Assembly (NCBI GenBank): GCA_041665285.1
Contig: JBAYJC010000003.1
Location: 1-64,000 of the forward strand
Direction of reading: 5' to 3'
DNA: 64,000 nucleotides
Source: JBAYJC01 sp041665285
GTDB taxonomy: Bacteria; Patescibacteriota; Patescibacteriia; 2-12-FULL-60-25
Positions 16,861 to 25,226 of this stretch are shown in pieces (position 1 is the first letter of the stretch; each line of letters begins with the position of its first letter). The notes below the pieces were generated by a model, which was not told where the DNA came from, did not search any database, and saw nothing but the letters and a program-made list of their open reading frames with translations. The position numbers were made by a program, and so were the translations under genes.

Positions 16861-17430
16861 ATGTCACTCAGGGAGTGCATTGAGTATCTCACGAGATCAC
16901 AGGGACACACGCATGTCTTTCGCCTTGTCACGGAGCAGGGCCGAACCATCCAAGGACGTCTGGAATCTCGCTTTACGGGGACAAAACTTCACACGCTTCG
17001 AGGCTCAGACCAACTCCTGCTCCGAAGCATCGACGAGCAGTCTGGGCTCCTCTACGAGTTCGTGAAGAGCCAAGCCGCCCCCATCATTGCCCAGCCAGAT
17101 GCCAAGATAGCCCATCCCCCGCACCTCACCCTCTGCATACAGGAGGTGGGGTGGGACTACGACTTTCTCACGGAGACGCACGGAAAGCTCGCCGCGCTTC
17201 ACAGAATCGGCGAGCTCAATGTCGAGCGTCTCTCGCAGGCGATTACCGAACACCAAGCAAGGATCGCAACTCTCATCGTGAAGCGCCTTGGCATGCCCCG
17301 CCTTGCGAAGACAGTGCAGGAGCTCATCCGCCAGTGTTATGCGGACACCCCTGACTTCTGCCGTCGCTATCCGGGATTTGGCACCAAGGCCGTGATCACA
17401 CCCAGCACCCGCCCACCCGCACTCATCTAG
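16861..17430 (+). CDS. Hypothetical protein, GC-rich cassette
   Basis: This 189-residue soluble protein is not recognised. The N-terminal half is rich in short beta strands (HVFRLVTEQGRTIQGRL) and the C-terminal half is helical (ERLSQAITEHQARIATLIV). No signal peptide or TM helix is visible. The ATG at 16861 follows GGAGGT with 4-nt spacing; a GTG two codons earlier overlaps the SD. The stop TAG lies in the loop of its terminator. It shares promoter type, SD, codon use and stop-in-terminator design with the preceding gene, but the protein sequences show no obvious similarity. Confidence 0.7.
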   Translation: MSLRECIEYLTRSQGHTHVFRLVTEQGRTIQGRLESRFTGTKLHTLRGSDQLLLRSIDEQSGLLYEFVKSQAAPIIAQPDAKIAHPPHLTLCIQEVGWDYDFLTETHGKLAALHRIGELNVERLSQAITEHQARIATLIVKRLGMPRLAKTVQELIRQCYADTPDFCRRYPGFGTKAVITPSTRPPALI

Positions 17431-17445
17431 GTGCGGTCTTTTATT
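17417..17445 (+). terminator. Terminator overlapping the stop codon
   Basis: CCGCAC (17417-17422) pairs with GTGCGG (17431-17436), 8-nt loop containing the TAG stop (17428-17430), then TCTTTTATTA. Confidence 0.8.
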
Positions 17446-17559
17446 ACCGTACGTTCGTAAAAAATCGCTTCATCTCCTCAGCCATCTTGTTCAGCACTGC
17501 CTCCTCCAGGCAAACGCGCTCTTCAAATCCATCAAAGACCGCTATCATACGGCTTTCTG

Positions 17560-17588
17560 TTGACCTTTCGCCTTCTATTCGGCATGAT
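17560..17588 (+). promoter_or_regulatory. Promoter of tRNA-Leu
   Basis: TTGACC (17560-17565), 17-nt spacer, CATGAT (17583-17588); the tRNA begins 28 nt later. Confidence 0.5.
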
Positions 17589-17616
17589 GTCCAAGCAATC
17601 CATGCACTCTTTTGAC

Positions 17617-17703
<87 letters not shown>

Positions 17704-17752
17704 AAAGAGTGGATAACGACAAGAAATGTCCGCGTAGTAGCGGATATTTTGT

Positions 17753-17781
17753 TTGAACCGATACAACAACCCTGCTATTCT
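17753..17781 (+). promoter_or_regulatory. Promoter directly before the 17788 gene
   Basis: TTGAAC (17753-17758), 17-nt spacer, extended -10 TGC-TATTCT (hexamer 17776-17781). Start predicted at the ATG (17788), so the transcript should be leaderless. Confidence 0.65.
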
Positions 17782-17787
17782 TTTTTT

Positions 17788-18666
17788 ATGAAATATAAAG
17801 GTGAACGATCTTCATCCATCCTTTTTCAGGAAGCTATACGGAAAGAAGACGCACAATTAGGAAATATCGACTATGTGCGCCGTCGTTTTGCTCGACTGGA
17901 AGCGCCGGCTCAACATATTCTCGAACTCCTCCGACCGCATATCGTAAAGCGGGAATATGACTCGGTTCTTGGTGACGACGCCGATGGACGCATTCAGGCG
18001 CTCATTCTTTCACATGCCATCCAAGAACTGTATGGCGATAAGAAAAAACTACAAACCGTCTTCGTACAAGGCGGATCAATTCTCCACGAAGATGCGCCGC
18101 TTAAACGTACATTTTCAGAGGCCAAACTTCCTCTTTTTTTACAAAAAAAGCTCCCCACAGGGCAGGTCACAAAAATACATGACGCCGAAAATGATGAGGA
18201 CCAGGCCGAGTATCTCTGGAAGGAGCCAACAACGCATAGCGATGAGGTAAAGGCCTACCTTAAAAGAATGAAGCCACTACTTGGATCAAAAACTCTTTTG
18301 GTCACCGAAGAAGTATTTTCCGGATCGAGTATCGATATTCTCGTTGACCATCTCCACGCAATAGGTATTGATGTAGATGCCGCTTCCTTTGGTGTCGCAG
18401 TGGACGAGGGAATTGAGCACAATACGCTCTTGACTCCCAAAGGCTTTCCGATTCTTCTTGGCTCCCTGCACACGTGCTCATATCCCGCAGAAGGATACGG
18501 CGGGGTACTCAGTAGAGGCCGTAGCGGGAGAGGACACGCGCTACCCCAATCTTTTGATGCTCATGGAGAGACACGGCCTCGCATAAATACTGCGCGAAAG
18601 GTGGTAAAAGAAATGGGGCATGATTTAGCTCAGCGTTTTCTCGCAAATAATCAAACCAGTGTATAA
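17788..18666 (+). CDS. Hypothetical protein with PRTase-like loop
   Basis: The 292-residue soluble protein is not firmly recognised. The segment TLLVTEEVFSGSSI (around residue 172) has the shape of a phosphoribosyltransferase PRPP loop (hydrophobic strand, two acidic residues, then small/hydroxyl residues), and an acidic GDDADGR segment occurs near residue 50. These suggest a divergent PRTase-like fold but do not prove it. The start is chosen because the -10 box ends 7 nt before this ATG; the same frame stays open upstream through tRNA-Leu, which is not coding. AT-richer codons than the flanking cassettes place it with the resident genes. Confidence 0.6.
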   Translation: MKYKGERSSSILFQEAIRKEDAQLGNIDYVRRRFARLEAPAQHILELLRPHIVKREYDSVLGDDADGRIQALILSHAIQELYGDKKKLQTVFVQGGSILHEDAPLKRTFSEAKLPLFLQKKLPTGQVTKIHDAENDEDQAEYLWKEPTTHSDEVKAYLKRMKPLLGSKTLLVTEEVFSGSSIDILVDHLHAIGIDVDAASFGVAVDEGIEHNTLLTPKGFPILLGSLHTCSYPAEGYGGVLSRGRSGRGHALPQSFDAHGETRPRINTARKVVKEMGHDLAQRFLANNQTSV

Positions 18667-18690
18667 AACGAAAATACGTCACCAAGCGAC

Positions 18691-18719
18691 TTGACACAGA
18701 ACCCAAACCATCATAAATT
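18691..18719 (+). promoter_or_regulatory. Promoter of a two-gene GC-rich cassette
   Basis: TTGACA (18691-18696), 17-nt spacer, TAAATT (18714-18719); leader about 33 nt. Confidence 0.65.
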
Positions 18720-18758
18720 TTTGCGAGTCTCCGCAACTTGAAAGGCAGGACGTCAAAC

Positions 18759-18971
18759 ATGACTCAGCACCGATACCGGGTTGGTCAGGTCTGTGTCTTC
18801 ACGAACCGCGGGTCGTCCGGGGTGACGGAGAATGACGGCGAGAAGTGCCGTATCACCAGCCTCAAGCCCAGGCGGACGTGGATCAACAACGAGCCCGGGT
18901 ACTCCATCGAGTTCCTGGACCGAAACCATGGCTTCGGCGTTCGCGAGTGCGAGCTCGAAGCGGTAGAGTAG
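18759..18971 (+). CDS. Hypothetical small protein, GC-rich cassette
   Basis: The 70-residue protein is not recognised. It reads like a single small beta barrel (RYRVGQVCVFTN, KCRITSLKPRRTWINN, YSIEFLDRN), comparable in size to KOW/SH3-like domains, but that is inference. The ATG at 18759 has AGGCAGGA upstream; an in-frame TTG at 18738 would overlap the SD. The next gene starts 15 nt after the stop, so the two form one unit with a shared promoter and terminator. Confidence 0.6.
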   Translation: MTQHRYRVGQVCVFTNRGSSGVTENDGEKCRITSLKPRRTWINNEPGYSIEFLDRNHGFGVRECELEAVE

Positions 18972-18986
18972 AAAGGAAGTACGCTC

Positions 18987-19781
18987 ATGAGCAAGGGATT
19001 AGCCGCCGTTTCCGCTAAACTCGTGGCACAAGACCCGGTGAAGGCCGCTCTCGGCCTCACCACGAAGATGAGCGAACAGGAGATCGCCACGCGCACATCC
19101 GCGCGAGAACGTGCCAAGGCCGATGTGGCCAGGCTCGAGCAGATGCTCAAAGGCCTGCTTCCGGTCGAGCGGCGCATGCGGCCGATGATCGAGGCAAAGA
19201 AGGTCGAACTCAACAAGCTGATCACGCGACTCGGGTCGCCTGACAGGCTGAAGCAGTATCCGTCGTTCAGCCTCGAGCCACTCACCTGGCGTGATGAACA
19301 CGGCTACCCGCGATTGGCGGTGTTCAGCCTCAACTCTCCTGACTTCGAGCTTCGTGTCGTGGGTGAGCGCCACAGCTCGGTGAACTTCACGACCAAGCTG
19401 GTCTGGCGTCCTAGTCATCATAAGCCGCGATTGCCAAAGGCAATGGCGGATTGTTACACGGACGTTCTTACCAGGCTTAAGACGATGGCCAAGAAGTCCG
19501 AGAAAGCGATCCGCCTTCGGGCAGAGTTCGCCGCCCTGATCCCACCCGAAGTGAAAGACAAGATTCAGCAAGCAAAGAAGCATTTCCGCGATGAGATCTT
19601 CATCGTCGCCGAGGTGCGGGACTGGAGCCTGACCAAGACCGCGGTGCCGCGGCCGTCGGATCCGCTCGTCGTAGGGTTTGACGGCACCAACTGCTGGCTC
19701 ATCGCCGCGTTCGACACCACGCCGCTCGAGGAGCTCATCGCCGCGATCGCGCGGGCAGAGCACAACAAGCAGAAGAAGTAG
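18987..19781 (+). CDS. Hypothetical protein with coiled-coil N-terminal half
   Basis: The 264-residue protein is not recognised. Residues about 40-90 are strongly helical and charged (ARERAKADVARLEQML, RRMRPMIEAKKVELNKL), suggesting a coiled coil; the middle has a beta-rich domain (LEPLTWRDEHGYPRLAVF) and the tail returns to helices. No signal peptide or TM helix. AAGGAAG about 9 nt upstream of the ATG is the SD. It is the second gene of a GC-rich cassette, 15 nt behind the 70-residue protein, and is followed by an intrinsic terminator. Confidence 0.65.
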   Translation: MSKGLAAVSAKLVAQDPVKAALGLTTKMSEQEIATRTSARERAKADVARLEQMLKGLLPVERRMRPMIEAKKVELNKLITRLGSPDRLKQYPSFSLEPLTWRDEHGYPRLAVFSLNSPDFELRVVGERHSSVNFTTKLVWRPSHHKPRLPKAMADCYTDVLTRLKTMAKKSEKAIRLRAEFAALIPPEVKDKIQQAKKHFRDEIFIVAEVRDWSLTKTAVPRPSDPLVVGFDGTNCWLIAAFDTTPLEELIAAIARAEHNKQKK

Positions 19782-19802
19782 CGTCCACCCCTTCCCCTCC
19801 TC

Positions 19803-19833
19803 AGGGAGCCCACGAAACGGCTCCTGTTTTATT
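19803..19833 (+). terminator. Terminator of the two-gene cassette
   Basis: GGAGCC (19805-19810) pairs with GGCTCC (19819-19824), loop of 8 nt, followed by TGTTTTATTT. Confidence 0.75.
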
Positions 19834-19887
19834 TCTGTCTTTCCTCTCACCTTGGCCACATTTCTCTTGCATACACAGGCGAACAAC

Positions 19888-19916
19888 TTGACGCCATTTT
19901 GTATACATGCTATGGT
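19888..19916 (+). promoter_or_regulatory. Promoter of the RNase J gene
   Basis: TTGACG (19888-19893), 17-nt spacer, TATGGT (19911-19916); predicted start near 19923. Confidence 0.6.
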
Positions 19917-19922
19917 ACTTCC

Positions 19923-20100
19923 TGTTCACGCTTTTCGATCAGCAACGGAGATCGTCCGTTTCCCACGAAAGTCGTCAACGCTTAATTGAAGACCCGTAAA
20001 ATTCACTCATTCTTTTTTGCGCGTATTGTTTTTCCGTTTTGGCTCTCTCCATGCTTGAGCCGCTTCAAAAACAGCCGCAACACATCGCATCGTTTCTGTT
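19923..20100 (+). promoter_or_regulatory. Long 5' leader of the RNase J mRNA
   Basis: About 178 nt separate the predicted transcription start from the rnj ATG, in a genome where most leaders here are 0-40 nt. I see no open frame or SD of note, several T-rich stretches and no strong hairpin. It could be an autoregulatory target, as known for RNase E mRNA in other bacteria, but this is inference; a second promoter closer to the ATG is not excluded. Confidence 0.4.
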
Positions 20101-22134
20101 ATGGTAGGAAATCAAAAAAACCCGCAAGGGGGACGTTCCTGGGGACGCTCTCGGCCATTTTCGCTTTCACCAAGCGGCCGTAAGCCTCATCTCAAAACCC
20201 AAGCCACGCCTACGAAGGCATTTCCATCGTTCAAGCCGTCCTTGTCACTCAACCAAGGGTTTGCGCAGGAACAGAAAAACGCACGACCCAACACACCGTT
20301 TGGCCAAAAAGGCACAAGCGGCGTAGCGGAAGTCAAGCACAAACGCAAACGCGGCCCTATGGGGAGCGCCTTCGCGGCACTGCCTCGCATGAGCACGTTT
20401 AAAAATAAGCCGTTCCGCAAGACCGGCGCTGAAGAAGATACTCTCGCCAAAGGCGATGAGCGTCTGCGCGTCATGGTGCTTGGCGGGAATGAGGAAGTTG
20501 GACGCAACATGACCCTGTTTGAATATGGCAACGATATCTTGATTGTTGACATGGGTCTGCAGTTTCCGGAAGAAGACATGCCTGGTGTTGATTATGTCAT
20601 CCCAAACACGTCCTATCTCGAAGGAAAAGAAAAGAACATTCGCGGCGTGATTATCACGCACGGTCACTATGACCACATTGGCGGCATCCCGCACATCATG
20701 CCAAAGATCGGCAATCCGCCTCTCTTTGCGACAGATTTGACCTGCGGCATTATCCAAAAGCGCCAAGAGGATCATCGCGACTCCCCGCCCCTGAACTTGT
20801 ATTCGATCAAGACAGATGATGTTCTTCAACTCGGCGTCTTCAAAGTAGAATTTTTCGGTGTAGCGCACTCTATTCCTACCGCATTCGGCGTAATTATCAA
20901 TACGCCTTGCGGAGTAGTGGTGCATACAGGCGACTTTAAGCTGGATCCGGAACCAGGCGCACAATCCGTACAAGAAACAGAAAAGATCAAACAATTGGGA
21001 GAGCGCCATGTGCTTGCCCTCATGATCGATTCCACGAACGCGCCACAACCTGGCAAACAGCTTCCAGAACACGACATTCAAAACAATGTGGACGAAATCA
21101 TTGCCGCCGCAAAAGGCGCCGTGATTGTCGGCACATTTGCGTCCATGATTTCGCGTGTTCAGCAGATCATCCTTGCGTGTGAACGCCAAGGACGTCGTGT
21201 GGCCATCGAAGGCTTTTCGATGCGCTCCAACGTCATGATCGCGCAACAGCTCGGGTACATGAAAATCCAAAAAGGCACACTCATCGAAACCAAAGATGTG
21301 GGCAAATATCCGCGCAATAAAATTGCGGTGGTTTGCACCGGTGCTCAAGGAGAAGAACGTGCTGTGCTCATGCGCATTGCGAACCGCGAACATCCCTTTA
21401 TCGAAATTGAACCAGGCGACACCGTCGTCTTTTCCTCCTCCGTTATTCCAGGCAATGAACGCTCGGTTCAGCGCGTCAAAGACACGTTGTATCGCGAAGG
21501 AGCGGAAGTGATTCACTACAAAATGATGGATGTCCATGCAGGTGGCCACGCCAAACAAGAAGACCTCGTTGAGATGCACGGGCTAATCAAGCCAAAATAC
21601 CTGATCCCTATTGAAGGAAACTATTCTTTCTTATGTGATCACGCAAAGCTTGCCATCAAAAACGGGTTCAACTCACGCAATGTCTTCGTGGCCGACAATG
21701 GACAGATCATGGAATTTGATCGCCAAGGAAATGGCATGCTCACCAACAACAAGGCTAATACGAACTACGTGTTCGTGGATGGCCTTGGCGTGGGCAATAC
21801 GAACGAGATCGTTCTCCGCGACCGGCAACAGTTGTCCGGCGATGGGGTCGTGATCGTGGTCGCAGTCATGGATGCAAACACCGGTAAGGTGATTGCCACG
21901 CCAGACGTCATTTCCCGCGGATTCGTGTACATGAAAGAACATCAAGAACTTATTAACCAAGCGCGCAATAAAGCCGGAGCCATTCTGGACGAACACCAGC
22001 CGGGTCAAAAGTCAAAAGACAACCCGCCACAAGGTGCCTATCTCAAGGACAAACTGCGCGATGAAATGGGAGAGTTCCTCTTCATCAAAACCGAACAACG
22101 CCCCATGGTGATCCCCGTGATCATCGAGGTGTAA
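20101..22134 (+). CDS. rnj: Ribonuclease J
   Basis: RNase J is a metallo-beta-lactamase/beta-CASP nuclease with 5'-3' exo- and endonuclease activity in mRNA decay and rRNA maturation. The 677-residue protein has the metal motif HGHYDH starting at residue 187, further family motifs (HTGDFKLDPEP, GTFASMISR, HVSGHA-like VHAGGHA) and the C-terminal domain. A basic, low-complexity N-terminal extension of about 110 residues (rich in K, R, P, Q, F) precedes the core; its role may be RNA binding. No SD is visible at the ATG. A hairpin terminator follows. Here the beta-CASP segment V-H-A-G-G-H-A has A in place of the more usual S. Confidence 0.95.
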   Translation: MVGNQKNPQGGRSWGRSRPFSLSPSGRKPHLKTQATPTKAFPSFKPSLSLNQGFAQEQKNARPNTPFGQKGTSGVAEVKHKRKRGPMGSAFAALPRMSTFKNKPFRKTGAEEDTLAKGDERLRVMVLGGNEEVGRNMTLFEYGNDILIVDMGLQFPEEDMPGVDYVIPNTSYLEGKEKNIRGVIITHGHYDHIGGIPHIMPKIGNPPLFATDLTCGIIQKRQEDHRDSPPLNLYSIKTDDVLQLGVFKVEFFGVAHSIPTAFGVIINTPCGVVVHTGDFKLDPEPGAQSVQETEKIKQLGERHVLALMIDSTNAPQPGKQLPEHDIQNNVDEIIAAAKGAVIVGTFASMISRVQQIILACERQGRRVAIEGFSMRSNVMIAQQLGYMKIQKGTLIETKDVGKYPRNKIAVVCTGAQGEERAVLMRIANREHPFIEIEPGDTVVFSSSVIPGNERSVQRVKDTLYREGAEVIHYKMMDVHAGGHAKQEDLVEMHGLIKPKYLIPIEGNYSFLCDHAKLAIKNGFNSRNVFVADNGQIMEFDRQGNGMLTNNKANTNYVFVDGLGVGNTNEIVLRDRQQLSGDGVVIVVAVMDANTGKVIATPDVISRGFVYMKEHQELINQARNKAGAILDEHQPGQKSKDNPPQGAYLKDKLRDEMGEFLFIKTEQRPMVIPVIIEV

Positions 22135-22136
22135 CC

Positions 22137-22162
22137 AAAAATCCGCCATGTGGCGGATTTTT
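22137..22162. terminator. Bidirectional terminator between rnj and the 22193 gene
   Basis: ATCCGCC (22141-22147) pairs with GGCGGAT (22152-22158), with A-run on the left and T-run on the right, serving rnj and possibly the convergent minus-strand gene. Confidence 0.8.
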
Positions 22163-22192
22163 GATGACATTCTGAGTACAAAAGAAAAGACG

Positions 22193-22483
22193 TTAGTATT
22201 GCGGGAATGGTTCCAACGCCAAGATTTTGAGAGCGGTCGCATGATCGAGCGCCTTGTTTGACTCAAGCTCCTCAATCAAAACGGAAAGCTTTGTGTTACC
22301 TTTGCGAACAACGAGCATCAAATCTGCATGAAGCCGCTCCAACTGGTCCTTCGTTGACTTAGTTGACAGTTCAACTCGAATTTCTGCGAGTTGCCGATCA
22401 ATACCAACAAACCTCTGCTCTGTAGCAGAAGCAAAAGTATTAATCGCATCTAACACGTCTTGGATCGTACGCTCTGTGGACAT
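22193..22483 (-). CDS. Small coiled-coil protein
   Basis: The 96-residue protein has no recognised catalytic motif. It is almost entirely helical: T-I-Q-D-V-L-D-A-I-N-T-F-A near the start, then heptad-like pattern through the middle (VGIDRQLAEIRVELS, DQLERLHADLMLVV). Short proteins of this shape are common in Patescibacteria and usually left as hypothetical. The ATG at 22483 lies about 15 nt after a TGC-TATTCT box (about 22499-22507 on the minus strand), so it has a very short leader and no SD; a longer frame to 22558 crosses this promoter. Confidence 0.6.
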   Translation of the reverse strand: MSTERTIQDVLDAINTFASATEQRFVGIDRQLAEIRVELSTKSTKDQLERLHADLMLVVRKGNTKLSVLIEELESNKALDHATALKILALEPFPQY

Positions 22484-22577
22484 AGGACGATAAATAAAGA
22501 ATAGCATCTTCTTATACTGCGTTCCATAAACCACCTCCTTTGTCAAGTAACGCGACATCCGCTACTCTGTCCTATAT

Positions 22578-23573
22578 ATGAAAGATCTCATTGTTTCGGG
22601 TATCAAACCCACGAGCGTCCCCCATATTGGCAACTACATTGGCTCGCTCAAACAATGGGTGGAGTTACAAGGATCGCATAAGTCCTTGATTTTTATCGCA
22701 GATCTACACGCGATTACCGTTCCCCAGGATCCGACCGAACTTCGCCAGCACATCATCGATATCACAGCGACCTACCTCGCCGTGGGATTGGATCCAAAGC
22801 ACTGCACGCTCTTCATCCAAAGCGAGGTGCCAGAACATGCGGAACTGGGCTGGATTTTGGGGTGCATTGCCAAGCTTGGCGAGATGGAGCGCATGACCCA
22901 ATTCAAAGATAAAACGAAAAAGGAAGGCACCGAGCGCGCCGGCCTCGGTCTTTTCAGCTACCCTGCTCTCATGGCCGCAGACATCCTCCTCTACGATGCG
23001 GCCGCTGTGCCGGTTGGCGAGGATCAGGTACAGCATCTGGAGCTCACGCGCGTGCTTGCACGACGATTCAACGACCGCTTTGGCGAGACATTCGTGATCC
23101 CGCAACCGATTGTTCAGAAAATGGGCGCACGCATCATGAGCCTGCAGGATCCAACGAGTAAAATGAGCAAGAGCGATCCAAATCCTAATGCCTGTATTTC
23201 TTTGCTCGATGACGCAGACACCATGCGCAAAAAAATCATGCGCGCGGTTACGGATTCAGATGGAGGCGTGACATACGACCCAGAGACAAAGCCTGCCATC
23301 GCGAATCTTCTGACCATCTTCCATCACATGACCGGCAAACCCATCACTGAAATTGAAAAAACCTTTAAAAATAAAGGCTACGGCGATTTCAAAAAAGCAC
23401 TTGCAGACGCCGTCGTGGATCACCTCTCCCCTATCACAACCAAGATACTGGCGCACCGTGAAGACCCATCAGAAGTACTGCGCGTCTTGAATGAAGGGCG
23501 AGAAGAGGCACGCGCCATGGCAAGCAAGAAAATGCGTGTAGTTCGCGAACGCGTGGGTCTTGGCAGAGCCTAA
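22578..23573 (+). CDS. trpS: Tryptophan--tRNA ligase
   Basis: The 331-residue class Ic synthetase charges tRNA-Trp. The HIGH-type motif reads PHIGN (about residues 14-18) and the KMSKS motif reads KMSKSDPN (about residue 195). Length is normal. A TACTCT box (22563-22568) ends 10 nt before the ATG, so the mRNA has at most a few leader bases and no T-box or SD. Confidence 0.97.
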   Translation: MKDLIVSGIKPTSVPHIGNYIGSLKQWVELQGSHKSLIFIADLHAITVPQDPTELRQHIIDITATYLAVGLDPKHCTLFIQSEVPEHAELGWILGCIAKLGEMERMTQFKDKTKKEGTERAGLGLFSYPALMAADILLYDAAAVPVGEDQVQHLELTRVLARRFNDRFGETFVIPQPIVQKMGARIMSLQDPTSKMSKSDPNPNACISLLDDADTMRKKIMRAVTDSDGGVTYDPETKPAIANLLTIFHHMTGKPITEIEKTFKNKGYGDFKKALADAVVDHLSPITTKILAHREDPSEVLRVLNEGREEARAMASKKMRVVRERVGLGRA

Positions 23574-23623
23574 TCGCTCCGTGTCATAGGGTCGCTAAGC
23601 CGCCGTTTGCACTCAAGAACACT

Positions 23624-25177
23624 ATGACAACCGACCTCATCGCTATGTCAGCGCACACACCTACACGCGATCTTAAGTATCCTCTGACCGTTCTCGCGAT
23701 TACCGCTGTTCTAACGACTCTTTTTCACACGCTTGTCTTTAGCCATCCCTACGGCATTGCCTTAGCGATTTTCATCCTTGTTTTCGTCGCAGGAATCCAT
23801 GTTGCGCATGCGGTCACAGGGCGCGAGGCAAACTATTGGGCCTATATTTTTCTCGTCCCCGTACTCTTTGCGACTTCTGCAGGACTTCTCTACGCCAATC
23901 CAACCGTTAGCCTGCTTGCTCCGATTTTGACTATTATTTCTCTCTGCCTTTTCTCTTTTTGGTTTACCTCAGCAAAAACGCGCATCCAAGATGTAAAAAG
24001 CTTCCTTTGCCTCGACGTACTTCTGGAGACAGTCCTCCCCTTTCAAAATAGCGACGGCATTTTCCAGCACAAACTTCTTGACAGTCGAGGCGCGCAAATA
24101 CGTAAAGGCATCCTCGTAGCCCTTCCATTCTTATTTATCATTGGCATCCTCTTTCTGAATGCAGATGCCCTATTCCGTCAATTCGTTGATAATATCTTTC
24201 ATTTTTCTTCAGGTGAAGAATTATTCGCTCGACTCGTTACAGATGTCATCTTTGCGCTGATCATCACTCTTGCGGGATGGGCACTTATCACACGCGCGTT
24301 GGATCAACGCAAACCGCAGGGCGGCAACCTGACACTCACAGCGCACCCCGTGACGCTCGCAACGTTCCTTTCATTGTTAAATGTGCTCTTTTTAACATTC
24401 ATTGCCTTTCAATCCGTGTATTTCTTTGGCGGCGAAGCCTATATTCAAGCGCATGGCGTTTCGTACGCATCCTATGCGCGCGAAGGGTTTTTCCAGCTTC
24501 TTTTCGTAGCGGGCATCACATTCGCCATTGTCTGGTATATCTACCAGGCAACAGACATGCGTAACCGGCTGACAAAAATCCTCTCGCTCGTGCTTGTAGC
24601 GCAGACCTGGATTGTCATCGCGTCGGCAATTCGACGCTTAGCCCTCTACATGGATGCCTATGGCTACACGGTTAGCCGCTTTTGGGCTATGGCTGTTATT
24701 CTCTTTATTGCGGCTGTACTTTTTGTCGCATTTTTCGGCGCTCTCACAAAGCTCCGCGGCACGCACATCACATCCGCCACACTCTTGATAGGACTCTACG
24801 TCTTTTCCGGACTTTTGCTGATCAATGTCGAACGAAAAGTCGCTGAAATCAACATCAACAAATTTTTGCGCAACGAGCACGCTCTTGATCTCGCGTATCT
24901 TGAAAATCTTTCCACAGACGCCCTTCCAGAGCTTATTCGTGCCCGTGATGTTGCATGGCCAGAAGGCGCTCTCACAACCCTGCAAGATACAACGTGGCCA
25001 GAACCGAGAATAAACCCCATACACTGTGCCACGGAAAACCTACAGGAATGTCACCGTGATCATTTGCGTAATACGATCGATGCTACGCTCCAACGCCTCA
25101 CAGAAGACGCATCCAAAGATTGGCGCAATCTTGTACTCACGCAGTACCGCCATCTCGCAATGTATCGCTTACAATAA
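23624..25177 (+). CDS. DUF4173/DUF4153-like polytopic membrane protein
   Basis: The 517-residue protein has about 11 predicted TM helices over the first 400 residues and a soluble C-terminal tail with several Cys. The segments LVALPFLFIIGILFLNADALF and Y-A-R-E-G-F-F-Q-L-L, followed later by N-V-E-R-K-V-A-E-I-N, match what I know of DUF4173. Function is unknown in the family. The start could also be the ATG at 23645 (M-S-A-H). The next gene, an ABC ATPase, starts 49 nt downstream with its own promoter-like box. Confidence 0.7.
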   Translation: MTTDLIAMSAHTPTRDLKYPLTVLAITAVLTTLFHTLVFSHPYGIALAIFILVFVAGIHVAHAVTGREANYWAYIFLVPVLFATSAGLLYANPTVSLLAPILTIISLCLFSFWFTSAKTRIQDVKSFLCLDVLLETVLPFQNSDGIFQHKLLDSRGAQIRKGILVALPFLFIIGILFLNADALFRQFVDNIFHFSSGEELFARLVTDVIFALIITLAGWALITRALDQRKPQGGNLTLTAHPVTLATFLSLLNVLFLTFIAFQSVYFFGGEAYIQAHGVSYASYAREGFFQLLFVAGITFAIVWYIYQATDMRNRLTKILSLVLVAQTWIVIASAIRRLALYMDAYGYTVSRFWAMAVILFIAAVLFVAFFGALTKLRGTHITSATLLIGLYVFSGLLLINVERKVAEININKFLRNEHALDLAYLENLSTDALPELIRARDVAWPEGALTTLQDTTWPEPRINPIHCATENLQECHRDHLRNTIDATLQRLTEDASKDWRNLVLTQYRHLAMYRLQ

Positions 25178-25226
25178 AATTCAACGGACAAGCTAGCACT
25201 TTTGAGATACAATAGGGGCATATCCT

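Noticed and set aside
18999..19886. 295-codon minus-strand frame over the 18987 gene
   Set aside because: The plus-strand gene has SD, promoter and terminator; the minus frame has none.
20245..21579. 444-codon frame on the minus strand inside rnj
   Set aside because: It is antisense to a well-conserved RNase J gene and its translation has no domain features.
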